Shown: positions 18,470 to 27,797, counted from the first letter of the stretch. The stretch: 64,000 bases of DNA from JAGWAJ01 sp026707615 (GCA_965207595.1 CBDBMW010000012.1:1-64000), one strand, 5' to 3'. Program-made: numbers and translations. Notes: generated by a model not told the origin, from the sequence alone.

Positions 18470-18844
18470 TCAGCGGGGGCGGGGGCGACGCCGATTCGGG
18501 GCCGGGCCGCGGGCTGCGGCGGGGCCCGCCGTGATGCGACCCTGCACCCGCGCCCCTTCCGCGATGACCACCCGCTCCGCCGCGATGTTGCCGGTCACCC
18601 GGCCGGTCTCCTGCACGCGGACTACCTCGGTGGCGGTGACGTCGCCGCGCACGGTGCCGCGCACCACCACCGCCCTCGCGTGGACCTGCGCCCGGATGCG
18701 GCCGTGGCGGCCGATGGTCAGCTCGTGCCGGGGCGCCCGGACGTTGCCCCGGACCTCCGCGTCGATGGTCAGGTCGGACGCGGCATGCACGTCGCCGCGG
18801 ATGGAAAACGGCCTTGCAAGGAGGAATTCGTTCGACACGCGCAC
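18470..18844 (-). CDS. Bactofilin (polymer-forming cytoskeletal protein)
   Basis: A 124-aa protein with a central right-handed beta-helix of short repeats: RGDVHAASDLTIDAEVRGNV, IGRHGRIRAQVHARAVVVRG, GDVTATEVVRVQETGRVTGN, AAERVVIAEGARVQGRI. It ends in an Arg/Pro-rich disordered tail. This is the DUF583 bactofilin pattern: proteins that polymerise without nucleotide and act as membrane-linked scaffolds. It starts near LLARPFSIRGDV, so the N-terminal tail is short. No cell-wall hydrolase partner lies next to it. Confidence 0.8.
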   Translation of the reverse strand: MRVSNEFLLARPFSIRGDVHAASDLTIDAEVRGNVRAPRHELTIGRHGRIRAQVHARAVVVRGTVRGDVTATEVVRVQETGRVTGNIAAERVVIAEGARVQGRITAGPAAARGPAPNRRRPRPR

Positions 18845-18880
18845 CTGAGAATAGCACCCGGAGGTTCGGGCGACGGCCGC

Positions 18881-18925
18881 GCCCCGCCGCGCGCCGCCCC
18901 GCCGCGCGCCGCCCCGCCGCGCCGC
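18881..18925. repeat. Tandem 15-bp GC repeat, about 3 copies
   Basis: Three copies of GCCCCGCCGCGCGCC in a row between the bactofilin start and the PepSY gene end, followed by a partial copy. Pure GC, no coding sense; probably slippage-prone spacer. Confidence 0.7.
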
Positions 18926-18938
18926 GCGCCGCCCGCCG

Positions 18939-20153
18939 TCACCTCCGGCCGCGGGAGCCGAGGAAGCGGCGCCAGCTCATCGCGAGGCCGGTCCAGACCA
19001 GGACGGCGACGCCCAGGGACACGGCGCCCGCCACCGTCTGCCCCACCACGCCGTACACCTCGCCGGTGTGCGCGAAGCGCAGCCAGCGCCGGGCCTGGAA
19101 GCCGCGGCTGAACGTCGGATAGCCGGCGCGCCCGACGAGCTCGCCCGTGGCCCCGTCGAACAGCAGGTCCTCGCTCTCGGACGGCTGGCGGCCCGTCCCG
19201 CGGTCGACGGCGACCACGAAGGGCTCGCGCGCGAAGGCCGGCAGGTCGATGGTGATCGTCCGCCAGCCGGGCGTCCCGGCGGCGGCGCGCGCGGCCAGCG
19301 CCGCGAGCGCGACCGGCGGGGCGGCCGGGTCCGGGGGCTCCGGCGGGGCGGCCGGGTCCGAGGCCACCGGCGGGGCGGCCGGGTCCGGGACCACCGGCGG
19401 GGCGGCCGGGTCCGGGGGCTCCGGCGGGGCGGCCGGGTCCGGGACCACCGGCGGGGCGGCCGGGTCCGGGACCGCCGAAGCGGCGGCCAGGGCGGCCTCG
19501 AGCGCCGGCGGCAGCGCGCGCGGCGACGCCTGGAAGGGGGGCGTGTCGCCGGCCAGCCGGTGGACGGCGTCGGCCGCCCACTGGTACGAGATGGTGGCGC
19601 CGCTCACGATGATGACGGCGAGCGGCACCGCCGCCCAGAAGCCGATCACGTTGTGCCAGTTGAAGTTGCGGGCCCGCCCCGCGAGGCCGCGGCGAAACCA
19701 CAGCGCCTGCCGCCAGGCGGCGCGCCCGCCCCGCTGGGGCCACCAGAGCCAGAGCCCGCTGACGAGCAGGAACAGGAAGGCCAGGTTGGCGGTCGCCATG
19801 ATCGTGCGACCGACGATGCGATACTCCCCCTCGAGCGCGAACCAGCGGTGGACGTGGAGGACGGCGCGGAGGAAGCGCCGGGTGCGGGTCTCGCCGTCGC
19901 CGAGGCGCTCGCCGGTGAAGCGGTCGGCGAGGACCGAGGCCCCGCCGGCGAGCTCGAGGACGGCCGGCTCGCGCGGATCCCGCGCGAGGGCCACGGACGT
20001 GACGCGATCGGCGGCCGGCCCGCCGCCGACGCGCGCAAGGAGCTCGTCGAGCCCGAGCGGCGCGGCGCCCGGCGGTGGATCGGCCCGGTAGTCGCGGAGC
20101 GCCCAGCGGTCGAGCTGCGCCTCGTAGGTGAGGAGCACGCCGGTCACCGCCAT
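18939..20153 (-). CDS. PepSY-associated TM family protein (iron-uptake type)
   Basis: At least 404 aa from the first ATG. Typical parts are MAVTGVLLTYEAQLDRWALR, the HVHRWFALEGEYRIVGRTIM block, LAFLFLLVSGLWLWWPQRGG, NFNWHNVIGFWAAVPLAVII, and a C-terminal WLRFAHTGEVYGVVGQTVAG plus LGVAVLVWTGLAMSWRRFL. Family members are inner-membrane proteins often next to siderophore receptors. In frame upstream of the ATG the DNA still encodes RRTLFWIHLAVGVTAALAVL, exactly the usual first helix. No ATG, GTG or TTG precedes it; a CTG at 20219 with AGGGA upstream may be the real start (426 aa). A six-unit Pro/Ala repeat lies at residues about 225-280. Confidence 0.8.
   Translation of the reverse strand: MAVTGVLLTYEAQLDRWALRDYRADPPPGAAPLGLDELLARVGGGPAADRVTSVALARDPREPAVLELAGGASVLADRFTGERLGDGETRTRRFLRAVLHVHRWFALEGEYRIVGRTIMATANLAFLFLLVSGLWLWWPQRGGRAAWRQALWFRRGLAGRARNFNWHNVIGFWAAVPLAVIIVSGATISYQWAADAVHRLAGDTPPFQASPRALPPALEAALAAASAVPDPAAPPVVPDPAAPPEPPDPAAPPVVPDPAAPPVASDPAAPPEPPDPAAPPVALAALAARAAAGTPGWRTITIDLPAFAREPFVVAVDRGTGRQPSESEDLLFDGATGELVGRAGYPTFSRGFQARRWLRFAHTGEVYGVVGQTVAGAVSLGVAVLVWTGLAMSWRRFLGSRGRR
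19315..19476. repeat. Six tandem 27-bp units coding for Pro/Ala repeats
   Basis: Six direct copies of a 27-bp unit (core GGCGGGGCGGCCGGGTCC) inside the PepSY gene. They code on the minus strand for PDPAAPPVV/PDPAAPPEP-like nonapeptides that form a rigid periplasmic linker. Copies differ mainly in the last nine bases, so copy-number variation between strains is likely. Confidence 0.9.
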
Positions 20154-20227
20154 CGTGAGGACGGCGAGCGCGGCGGTGACCCCGACCGCCAGGTGGATCC
20201 AGAAGAGCGTCCTGCGCAGGGACTTCC

Positions 20228-20515
20228 CTACTGGGCGCCGTCGGAGTCGGTCGCCTGGTCGGAATCGGTCGCCTGGTCGGAGTCCGTCGCCTGGTCGGAG
20301 TCGGTCGGCGCCTCGGCGTCGCCGGCGCCGTCGGAGTCGGTGCCGCTGGGGCAGGCCGTGGTCAGGGCGGCCGCCGCCGCGATGGAGCCGGCCGCGACGG
20401 CGCGCGAGAGGAACGAACGGCGATCGACCCGCACGGTCCCGATGTCGTCGTCCGTCAGCGAGATCGGCGATTCCCCACGACCCGCGCCAGCCTTGCGATC
20501 CTCGAGTCTGCCCAT
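20228..20515 (-). CDS. Small Tat-exported lipoprotein with TDSDQA repeats
   Basis: A 95-aa protein starting at ATG 20515, with GGAG eight bases upstream. Residues 30-37 read DRRSFLSR, a twin-arginine motif, followed by the hydrophobic AVAAGSIAAAAALTTAC, which ends in a lipobox-like LTTAC. After the Cys there is an acidic low-complexity tail of ATDSDQ units. It should be exported folded by Tat and lipid-anchored. Its stop overlaps the ribosome-binding region of the PepSY gene, so the two form an operon. The shortness suggests a metal-binding or structural role, but I do not recognise the family. Confidence 0.6.
   Translation of the reverse strand: MGRLEDRKAGAGRGESPISLTDDDIGTVRVDRRSFLSRAVAAGSIAAAAALTTACPSGTDSDGAGDAEAPTDSDQATDSDQATDSDQATDSDGAQ
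20241..20309. repeat. 18-bp tandem repeat encoding ATDSDQ units
   Basis: Three full copies and a partial one of an 18-bp unit (TCGGAGTCGGTCGCCTGG) at the 3' end of the small Tat lipoprotein gene. Each codes for six residues on the minus strand. Confidence 0.85.
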
Positions 20516-20540
20516 CGCGTAGTCTCCTGGTCCTTTGATA

Positions 20541-20555
20541 TGAAAACGAGTCTCA
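20541..20555. promoter_or_regulatory. Candidate Fur box in the divergent region
   Basis: TGAAAACGAGTCTCA, read on the other strand as TGAGACTCGTTTTCA, matches 10 of 14 fixed positions of the 7-1-7 Fur consensus TGATAATnATTATCA. It lies between the divergent Tat-lipoprotein/PepSY operon and the JmjC/cupin gene. PepSY proteins of this type are commonly iron-regulated, which fits. The call is by consensus comparison only. Confidence 0.45.
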
Positions 20556-20651
20556 GTATCGTAGTAGCGCAACATGAGGATGTCAACGGACGCCGCGGTC
20601 GGAACCGCGCCGGCCGCGGCCGAGGGTAGCCACGCACGGAGCGCCAGAATC

Positions 20652-21866
20652 ATGACGACGAATCCCGGCGAGCCGGCCCCGGCGGACGCCCGCGACTGGT
20701 ACGCCTGGCTCCTCGATCCCGTGCCCATCGCGGACTTCGAGCGCGAGCACTACGAGCAGCGCCTGCTGCACGTCCGGCGCGAGGCCCCGTCCTACTATGC
20801 GAGCCTCCTCACGGTGGCCGACCTCGACCTGGTGCTGGGCACCCACTCGGCCGGACGCGGCGACATCCGCCTGGTCCGGGGCGACGGGAGCGTCGACGCC
20901 GCCGAGTACACGAACGCGGCGGGCCGAGTCCAGCCGCTCGAGGTCGCGCGCCTCTTCGACGACGGCGCGACCGTGGTCTTCAACCAGCTCCACCAGCGGG
21001 TGCCGGCCCTGGCGCAGCTCACGGTCGCGCTCGGGCGGCGCTTCTCGTCGCGGGTCCAGACCAACGTCTACCTGACGCCGCCCCATGCGCAGGGGTTCGC
21101 CCCGCACTGGGACACCCACGACGTCTTCGTGCTGCAGGTGCGCGGCACCAAGCGCTGGTCGATCTACGACACCAAGGTGCGGCTGCCGCTCCGGGGCCAG
21201 CGCTTCGAGCCCGGCACCCCGCCCGGGGACGTCAGCGACGAGTTCGAGCTGCGGCCCGGCAGCGCCGCCTACCTGCCGCGCGGCCTGATGCACTCCGCGC
21301 GCTCCACGGGCGAGGCCTCGCTGCACGTCACGCTCGGACTTACGGCCTTCACGTGGGCCGAGTTCCTGGTCGAGAGCGTCAGCGCCGCCGCCCTGGAGGA
21401 CGAGGCGCTGCGCCGCAATCTCCCCCGCGGGTTCGCCGGCGAGGGGTTCCCCGCGGCCGAGCGGCGCCGCCTGTTCGCCGAGAAGCTGGCCTTCGTGCAG
21501 TCGCGCTTCGACCCCGAGGCGGTGTGGCGCCGACTGACCGACGAGGTCCTGGCCACCGGCGTCCCGCTGTTCACGGATCTCCTCGGCGAGCGGCTGCGCG
21601 AGGACGGGCTGACGCTCCGCTCGCGGGTCCGGCGCCGGGCCGGGCTGCTCGCGGAAGCCGCGGTGGAGGGCGAGGCGTGCCTCCTGCGCTTCTGCGGGCG
21701 CGAGCTCCGCCTGCCGGCCGGCGCCTGGCCGGCGCTCCGCTTCGCCGCGACGACCGGGGACGAGTTCGCCGTCGCGGACCTGCCCGACTGCCTGGACGCG
21801 GCGGGCAAGCTGACGCTGGCGACGCGGCTGGTCCGGGAGGGGGTGCTGCAGCGCAGCCGGCGGTAG
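20652..21866 (+). CDS. JmjC/cupin-type Fe(II)/2-oxoglutarate oxygenase (ROXA-like)
   Basis: A 404-aa protein; start chosen at MTTNPGEPAP, with GGAG about 11 bases upstream (a start at 20574 is possible). The cupin core has HWDTHDVFVLQVRGTKRWSI (metal ligands His152 and Asp154, probable 2-oxoglutarate Lys168) and YLPRGLMHSA (third ligand His214). The C-terminal half is a helical/winged region like bacterial ribosomal oxygenases of the JmjC group. These enzymes hydroxylate protein side chains. It is related in motif to the enzyme at 44061-45539 (HWDDHDVYILQVRGQKVW) but lies outside that cluster. A candidate Fur box lies in the promoter. Confidence 0.78.
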   Translation: MTTNPGEPAPADARDWYAWLLDPVPIADFEREHYEQRLLHVRREAPSYYASLLTVADLDLVLGTHSAGRGDIRLVRGDGSVDAAEYTNAAGRVQPLEVARLFDDGATVVFNQLHQRVPALAQLTVALGRRFSSRVQTNVYLTPPHAQGFAPHWDTHDVFVLQVRGTKRWSIYDTKVRLPLRGQRFEPGTPPGDVSDEFELRPGSAAYLPRGLMHSARSTGEASLHVTLGLTAFTWAEFLVESVSAAALEDEALRRNLPRGFAGEGFPAAERRRLFAEKLAFVQSRFDPEAVWRRLTDEVLATGVPLFTDLLGERLREDGLTLRSRVRRRAGLLAEAAVEGEACLLRFCGRELRLPAGAWPALRFAATTGDEFAVADLPDCLDAAGKLTLATRLVREGVLQRSRR

Positions 21867-21926
21867 GTAGGCCTGCTTTAGGCCATTCCCCTATAGAAAG
21901 CACGCCGTCCGGCCGACAACGACGGC

Positions 21927-22916
21927 ATGGTGCCCGGGTCTGGAACCATCGCCGGCCGGCCGCCGGGGCGTGCGCGCCCGGCCGCGGCGCTCGGTGCGGC
22001 GGCGCTGGCCGTCGCGGCGCTCCTGCCCGCCCCCGGCGCGGCGCAGCCGGTCGCGCTGGCGGGCCTGACCTGCACGACGAGCGACGAGCTCAACGTCGCG
22101 GTCACGAAGGGCGACCGGGAGCTGTCCGTCACGTGGGACGCCGTCGCGGGGGTGACGCAGTACAACGTGACGTGGTCGCCGGCGTCCGGCGACGGCACCA
22201 CCTCGGCCCAGGTCGCGGGCACGGCGTACACCATCACCGGGCTCAGCAACATCGTGGAGTACACGGTGGCCGTGGAGGCCGACACGACGCTCACGTGCAG
22301 CGCGACCGTCCCGACGAACTTCCCGGTGTGCCCCACGGATGCCCTCGAGCCTACGGCGACGTCCGGCGACGGGCGGCTGACCGTGGACTGGGGACCGGTG
22401 ACCGGCGCGACCAGCTACGAGCTGGCGTGGAATCCGGCCGCCACCGACGGGCGGCGGGCGGCGGAGGTCTCCGCCCTGAGCTACGTGATCGCCAGCCTGC
22501 GGAACGGCGTCGCGTACACGATCGTCGTGGGCGCCGGCCCGGACGAGGCCTGCCGGCTGACCGGCACCCCGGCGGGCCCCAGCTCCGAGAGCACCGATAG
22601 CTCGGGCAGCTCGGGCAGCTCTGGCGGCTCCGGCGGCTCCGGCGGCTCCGGTCGCCGGGGTGAATCGGGTGAGGGCGGCGATGCCGACGGCCGGGGCGGC
22701 GACGGCCAGGGCGGCGACGGCGAGGACGATCCCGTGCAGGTGCCCACCCTGCCGCTCGGGGGCCTGGTCGCCCTGGCCGCGGCGCTGGCGGGCGCCGCGA
22801 GGCGGGCCAGGGCGAGACAGGTGTCTGCGGCGCGGAACGTGCGATGCAGCGTGTGGCGCCCGCGCAGACTCCCGGAGTGCCCGTCAGGACGCCCTACGGG
22901 CGGGAGGCGGTGGTGA
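21927..22916 (+). CDS. Secreted protein with two fibronectin type III-like domains and VPTLP C-terminal anchor
   Basis: A 329-aa protein. A signal peptide (ALGAAALAVAALLPAPGAAQP) is followed by two FN3-like domains (LSVTWDAVAGVTQYNVTWSP and LTVDWGPVTGATSYELAWNP). A Gly/Ser linker with SSGSSGGSGGSGGSG and a Gly/Asp segment follow, then a tail VPTLPLGGLVALAAALAG with arginines after it. That tail (VPxLP, hydrophobic stretch, basic end) is like other sorting tags such as IPTL-CTERM, and recurs in three other places in this window. After the basic end about 30 extra residues continue, overlapping the convergent lipoprotein gene by 23 bp. Confidence 0.7.
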   Translation: MVPGSGTIAGRPPGRARPAAALGAAALAVAALLPAPGAAQPVALAGLTCTTSDELNVAVTKGDRELSVTWDAVAGVTQYNVTWSPASGDGTTSAQVAGTAYTITGLSNIVEYTVAVEADTTLTCSATVPTNFPVCPTDALEPTATSGDGRLTVDWGPVTGATSYELAWNPAATDGRRAAEVSALSYVIASLRNGVAYTIVVGAGPDEACRLTGTPAGPSSESTDSSGSSGSSGGSGGSGGSGRRGESGEGGDADGRGGDGQGGDGEDDPVQVPTLPLGGLVALAAALAGAARRARARQVSAARNVRCSVWRPRRLPECPSGRPTGGRRW

Positions 22917-23727
22917 AGCTCCAGACGGGGCTCCAGTCGCTCACCACGTCCGGGTCGGACCCCAGCCGGCCGCGCGCCCGCCAGAAGTAGCGCGTGCGGG
23001 GCGCCAAGGGCACGCCGAGGCAGAGGTCGGTCTGTCCGCGCGCCCGCTGGAAGGTCTCGGCCCGGGCCACGACGTTGCGGAAGCTCTCGCGGCGCGCCAC
23101 CTGAACCTGCACGTAGACCGTGTCGTCGGGCCCCTCGAGCGCCGCGTTCCAGACCGTGAACATCCGGTTCGGGCACGCCGCGAAGGGGACGCCCGCCGCC
23201 CCGTCGGTCGGCAGCACGGGCCGCGGCGCGGTCAGTTGCGCCGCCGCGGTGCGGAACGACGCGTCCGCCGACCAGGGACCGGGCGCGCCTTCGAGCATCG
23301 CCCGCACCCGCCACACATAGCTCGCCCGCCGGAAGAGATCCGTCCGGACCCGATAGGCCGTCGTGCCGTCGCCGCGCAGGACCCCGCGGCCCGTCTCGAC
23401 CTCGACGAGGGCGCTGCCGGCCCTCCGGGAGACCGCGAACTCGTGCTCGAAGACGGCGTCGGCGAAGCGGCCCCGGGCCTGCGACGCCACCAGGACGGGC
23501 CGCGTCCCGGAGATCTCGGAACCCTCGGCGGGCGCGATGGGCACCGGCGCGTCGGCCTTGAGCGGCGACGTGTCCTCTTCCTCGACCGGCGGGGGCGTCT
23601 CCTCCTCCCCCGGGGGCCCGAAGCCTGAAGGGCCGAACGGGAACTCCGTGGCCTCGCACCCCAGCCCCGCCAGCGCCAGGCAGACCAGACCGGCACGAAC
23701 GGCGGCGGCCGAGCAGGCGATTCTCAT
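22894..23727 (-). CDS. Lipoprotein with fibronectin-like domains
   Basis: A 277-aa protein. The signal LVCLALAGLGCEATE has a lipobox (LAGLGC). A Pro/Glu-rich linker (PPGEEETPPPVEEEDTSPLK) precedes two FN3-like beta domains with RASYVWRVRAMLEGAPGPWS and RTRYFWRARGRLGSDPDVVS, the aromatic-Arg-Val-Arg pattern of such modules. It is probably outer-membrane or inner-membrane attached and faces outwards. The 3' end overlaps the convergent FN3 gene by 23 bp. Binding partner unknown. Confidence 0.65.
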   Translation of the reverse strand: MRIACSAAAVRAGLVCLALAGLGCEATEFPFGPSGFGPPGEEETPPPVEEEDTSPLKADAPVPIAPAEGSEISGTRPVLVASQARGRFADAVFEHEFAVSRRAGSALVEVETGRGVLRGDGTTAYRVRTDLFRRASYVWRVRAMLEGAPGPWSADASFRTAAAQLTAPRPVLPTDGAAGVPFAACPNRMFTVWNAALEGPDDTVYVQVQVARRESFRNVVARAETFQRARGQTDLCLGVPLAPRTRYFWRARGRLGSDPDVVSDWSPVWSFTTASRP

Positions 23728-23946
23728 TGTCGGCCATCATAGTTATCACACAGGGCCGGCTTCGGGATCGTATTTTCGGGGCTCCCGGCGACGCGATTCT
23801 GGCGGGTGCACCGCGGGGAGCGTGATGCACGGAACACGGAGCGCGCGAGGCTGTCAGGAAGTTGCCGCAGGACGGGACGAAACACGCCGCACGAATCGGC
23901 TCCGCCGGCATCCCGGCGCCGTCAACGCAATGGCGATCGGCGCCGG

Positions 23947-24024
23947 ATTGACGGTCGGCTCACGAGCTTCGTCGAGAGACGGCGTATTGACGGTCGGCTC
24001 ACGAGCTTCGTCGAGAGACGGCGT
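23947..24024. repeat. Perfect 39-bp tandem duplication
   Basis: Two back-to-back identical 39-bp units beginning ATTGACGGTCGGCTCACG. They lie in the 318-bp gene-free stretch 23728-24045, where I see no other feature. The unit contains no obvious hairpin. Confidence 0.95.
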
Positions 24025-24045
24025 GCCGGGGCCGCCCCGGCCGGA

Positions 24046-24321
24046 TCAGCCGGCGCGCACCTTCTGGCCTGACATGAATCCGGTCACGGCCCCTTCCAGT
24101 TTGGCCATCCGCTCGCGCACGTCCGCCATCTCGTGCTCCAGCCCCGTCATCCGCCGGTCGAGCCGCTCCTCAAGCCCGGTGATGCGCTGGTCGAGTCGCG
24201 TCTCCACGCCGTCGACGCGTCGCCGGACCTCCCCGATGCGCACGTTGTGCAGGCGGAACAGGCTGACGTGCAAGGCCGCCAGCGATACGCCCACGCCGAT
24301 GATCGTCAGAATCGCCGCCAT
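24046..24321 (-). CDS. Small membrane-anchored coiled-coil protein, copy 1
   Basis: A 91-aa protein starting MAAILTIIGVGVSLAALHVS, with GGAGGG seven bases upstream. One N-terminal membrane helix is followed by RLHNVRIGEVRRRVDGVETR and a coiled coil made of near-identical 11-residue units (RLDQRITGLEE, RLDRRMTGLEH). The end reads RERMAKLEGAVTGFMSGQ. Copies 2 (25605-25901) and 3 (26076-26339) differ mainly in the number of such units. It is divergent from the Uma2-type gene. The role is unknown; the shape resembles small membrane sensors or holin-like partners, which is only a guess. Confidence 0.7.
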   Translation of the reverse strand: MAAILTIIGVGVSLAALHVSLFRLHNVRIGEVRRRVDGVETRLDQRITGLEERLDRRMTGLEHEMADVRERMAKLEGAVTGFMSGQKVRAG

Positions 24322-24582
24322 GCTCCATCCCTCCGGGCCGCGGAACCGCAGGACCGCGCGGTCCGCTTCCCAGGGATGCACGGAGCGTGCCGCCGGCGCC
24401 GTCCGGAGGCACGGCAGCCGCCGCCCCCCACGCCTGCAGTCTGCGCCTCCGACGCATCGGCGTCAAGCGACGGATCCGTGATACTCTCGGCACAGCAACG
24501 TCCGGGCGGGTCAGCCGGAGTCGCCACGCACCTGACGTCGCGGCCGACGCAGGGCTACCGCTGCAGACTGGAGGGCCGTGTC

Positions 24583-25578
24583 ATGCCTCGCACCATCGAA
24601 CGCCTTCAGCGGAGACCGGCGCCCGCCAGCCGATCGGCCCCCGATTCGTCCCGGGACTTCGCGTTCCCAGGCTGCCGGCCGTTCCGGTTGACGCGCGACG
24701 CCGTCGACACCTACGACGGACGCTTCGAGTACTGGGACGCCGCCACCGAGACCGCCTTCGTGGTGGCGGAGCCGACGGGCGGCGCCCACGAGCAGCCGTC
24801 CCGGCGCTTGGCCGGCCTCTGCCGGCTGATCGCCAGCCTGCGCGGCGGCGCCATCGAGTGCCGCGGCTCCGTGGACTTGATCTGGAACGCCGGCGAGCGC
24901 GAGCGGCGCCGCATCCTGCAGGCGGACGAGGTGGTCTGGCTCTACCCGGGGCGGGCGCGGATTCCGGACGGCGGACTGGAGCTCGGCGCCCACGACCGGC
25001 CGGACGTCTTGCTGGAGGTGGACCACACCACCGACGTCCGCCGCGGCAAGCTCGGCCTCTACGCCGCGTGGGGGTTCCCGGAGGTCTGGGTCGACGTGCC
25101 CGACGTCACGACGCCGTCGCGCCAGCCCGGCCTGGCGCCGGGACTGACCGTCCACCGGCTCGACGGCGGCCGCTACCGGACCGCGACGGCCAGCGCAGCG
25201 TTCCCGGGATGGACGGCGGCGGAGATCCACACCGCGCTCAACGAGCCGAAGCCCTCTGGCACCACCGACCGCGTCCTCGATCGCGTCGCCCGCTCCCTCC
25301 GCGACCGCGACGGCACCCGACCCGACGACACGCCGTGGCTGCGCCGGGCGCACGCTGAAGGCCGCGCGGCAGGTCGTGCGGCGGAGCGCGCGGCGGTGCT
25401 GCGCACCATCCTCGCCGGGCGCGGGATGGGGGACGTCGAACCGGCGCTGGCCGGCATCGAACTGGCCGCGCTTCCCCTTGAGGACCTGCTCGAAGCCGCC
25501 CAACGCTGCCGCGACACCGCCGACCTGCGCGCGCGGTTGATCCGCCCGAACCGCGCCGTCGAGCCGCGCGACGGGTAG
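24583..25578 (+). CDS. Uma2/DUF820-type PD-(D/E)XK endonuclease domain protein
   Basis: A 331-aa protein starting at ATG with CTGGAGGG upstream. The centre has the Uma2-like core: RPDVLLEVDHTTDVRRGKLG (Asp and Glu-x-Asp/Lys catalytic pattern) and LYAAWGFPEVWVDVPDV. An N-terminal part with FRLTRDAVDTYDGRFEYWDA and a C-terminal helical region (LRRAHAEGRAAGRAAERAAV) complete it. Such proteins are numerous in cyanobacteria and other free-living bacteria, and their substrate is not known. It lies between copies of a small coiled-coil membrane gene; the arrangement suggests a mobile or duplicating cassette. Confidence 0.68.
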   Translation: MPRTIERLQRRPAPASRSAPDSSRDFAFPGCRPFRLTRDAVDTYDGRFEYWDAATETAFVVAEPTGGAHEQPSRRLAGLCRLIASLRGGAIECRGSVDLIWNAGERERRRILQADEVVWLYPGRARIPDGGLELGAHDRPDVLLEVDHTTDVRRGKLGLYAAWGFPEVWVDVPDVTTPSRQPGLAPGLTVHRLDGGRYRTATASAAFPGWTAAEIHTALNEPKPSGTTDRVLDRVARSLRDRDGTRPDDTPWLRRAHAEGRAAGRAAERAAVLRTILAGRGMGDVEPALAGIELAALPLEDLLEAAQRCRDTADLRARLIRPNRAVEPRDG

Positions 25579-25604
25579 CCGCGCGCGGCCGAGGCCGGGC
25601 GGGA

Positions 25605-25901
25605 TCAGCCGGCGCGAACCTGCTGGCCTGACATGAACCCGGTCACGGCCCCCTCCAGCTTGGCCATCCGCTCGCGGACGTTCGCCATCTCGTGCTCCAA
25701 CCCCGTCATCCGCCGGTCGAGCCCCGTGATGCGCTGGTCGAGCCGCTCCTCCAGCCCCGTGATGCGCTGGTCGAGCCGCGCCTCCACACCGTCGACGCGC
25801 TGGCGGACCTCCCCGATGCGCACGTTGTGCAGGCGGAACAGGCTGACGTGCAGAGCCGCCAGCGACACGCCCACGCCGATGATCGTCAGGATCGTCGCCA
25901 T
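25605..25901 (-). CDS. Small membrane-anchored coiled-coil protein, copy 2
   Basis: A 98-aa paralogue of the 24046-24321 protein. I take the second of two close ATGs, because GGAGGG directly touches the first. It has the same membrane helix and ending, but one more coiled-coil unit (RLDQRITGLEE, RLDQRITGLDR, RMTGLEHEM). It converges on the Uma2-type gene, ending 26 bp after it. Confidence 0.7.
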   Translation of the reverse strand: MATILTIIGVGVSLAALHVSLFRLHNVRIGEVRQRVDGVEARLDQRITGLEERLDQRITGLDRRMTGLEHEMANVRERMAKLEGAVTGFMSGQQVRAG

Positions 25902-26075
25902 GTCCATCCCTCCCCGGCCGCAGAACCGCCGGACGCGGCGGTCCGCATCCCAGGGATGCACGGAGCGTGCCGCCCGCGCCGTCCGGCGGCAGCCACCAGG
26001 GGCGCAGTGTGCGCGTCGCACGGGTGGCCGCCCGAACCGCACCGTCGAGCCGCGCGCGGCCGAGGCCGGGCGGGA

Positions 26076-26339
26076 TCAGCCGGCGCGAACCTGCTGGCCT
26101 GACATGAACCCGGTCACGGCCCCCTCCAGCTTGGCCATCCGCTCGCGGACGTTCGCCATCTCGTGCTCCAACCCCGTCATCCGCCGGTCGAGCCCCGTGA
26201 TGCGCTGGTCGAGCCGAACCTCCACGGCGTCGACGCGCTGCCGGACCTCCCCGATGCGCATGTTGTGCAGGCGGGCCAAGCTGACGTGCAAGGCCGCCAA
26301 CGAAACGCCTACGCCGATGATCGTCAGAATCGTTGCCAT
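26076..26339 (-). CDS. Small membrane-anchored coiled-coil protein, copy 3
   Basis: An 87-aa paralogue with the shortest coiled coil (RLDQRITGLDRRMTGLEHEM). It keeps the same GGAGGG ribosome-binding site and a similar upstream block (near 26384 TCCCAGGAATGCACGGAGCG, as at 24371 and 25947). Sequence beyond the gene, to about 26500, still resembles the region upstream of copy 1, so a cassette of at least 430 bp was copied. Confidence 0.7.
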   Translation of the reverse strand: MATILTIIGVGVSLAALHVSLARLHNMRIGEVRQRVDAVEVRLDQRITGLDRRMTGLEHEMANVRERMAKLEGAVTGFMSGQQVRAG

Positions 26340-26554
26340 GCTCCATCCCTCCGGGCCGCGGAACCGCCGGACTGGGCGGTCCGCATCCCAGGAATGCACG
26401 GAGCGTGCCGACGGCGGCCGTCAGACGGCAGCCGGCGGATCCCCACGCCCGCAGTCTGTGCCTGCGGCCCGTCAGCGTCAAGCGACGATCCGTGGCGGGA
26501 AGGGCGACGCCGGTTTCCCCCGCGGGCGCGATACGCTCGGCACCGGCGTTGCGG

Positions 26555-27667
<1,113 letters not shown>

Positions 27668-27769
27668 GGATCGATCTCACCGCTCCGCCGACGTTGTGTC
27701 ACGAACGAACCACGGGTAGATCGTAGGCGGCAGCGCATAAACTTAGTGGTGCGAAAATCGAATTCTGCA

Positions 27770-27797
27770 TTGTATTTCCATGAATTCGGCCTATAAT
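27770..27797 (+). promoter_or_regulatory. Sigma-70-like promoter for the sensor gene
   Basis: TTGTAT, 16 bp, then a perfect TATAAT, in an unusually AT-rich patch. It lies 89 bp upstream of the TTG start of the GAF/kinase gene and points towards it. Confidence 0.6.
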
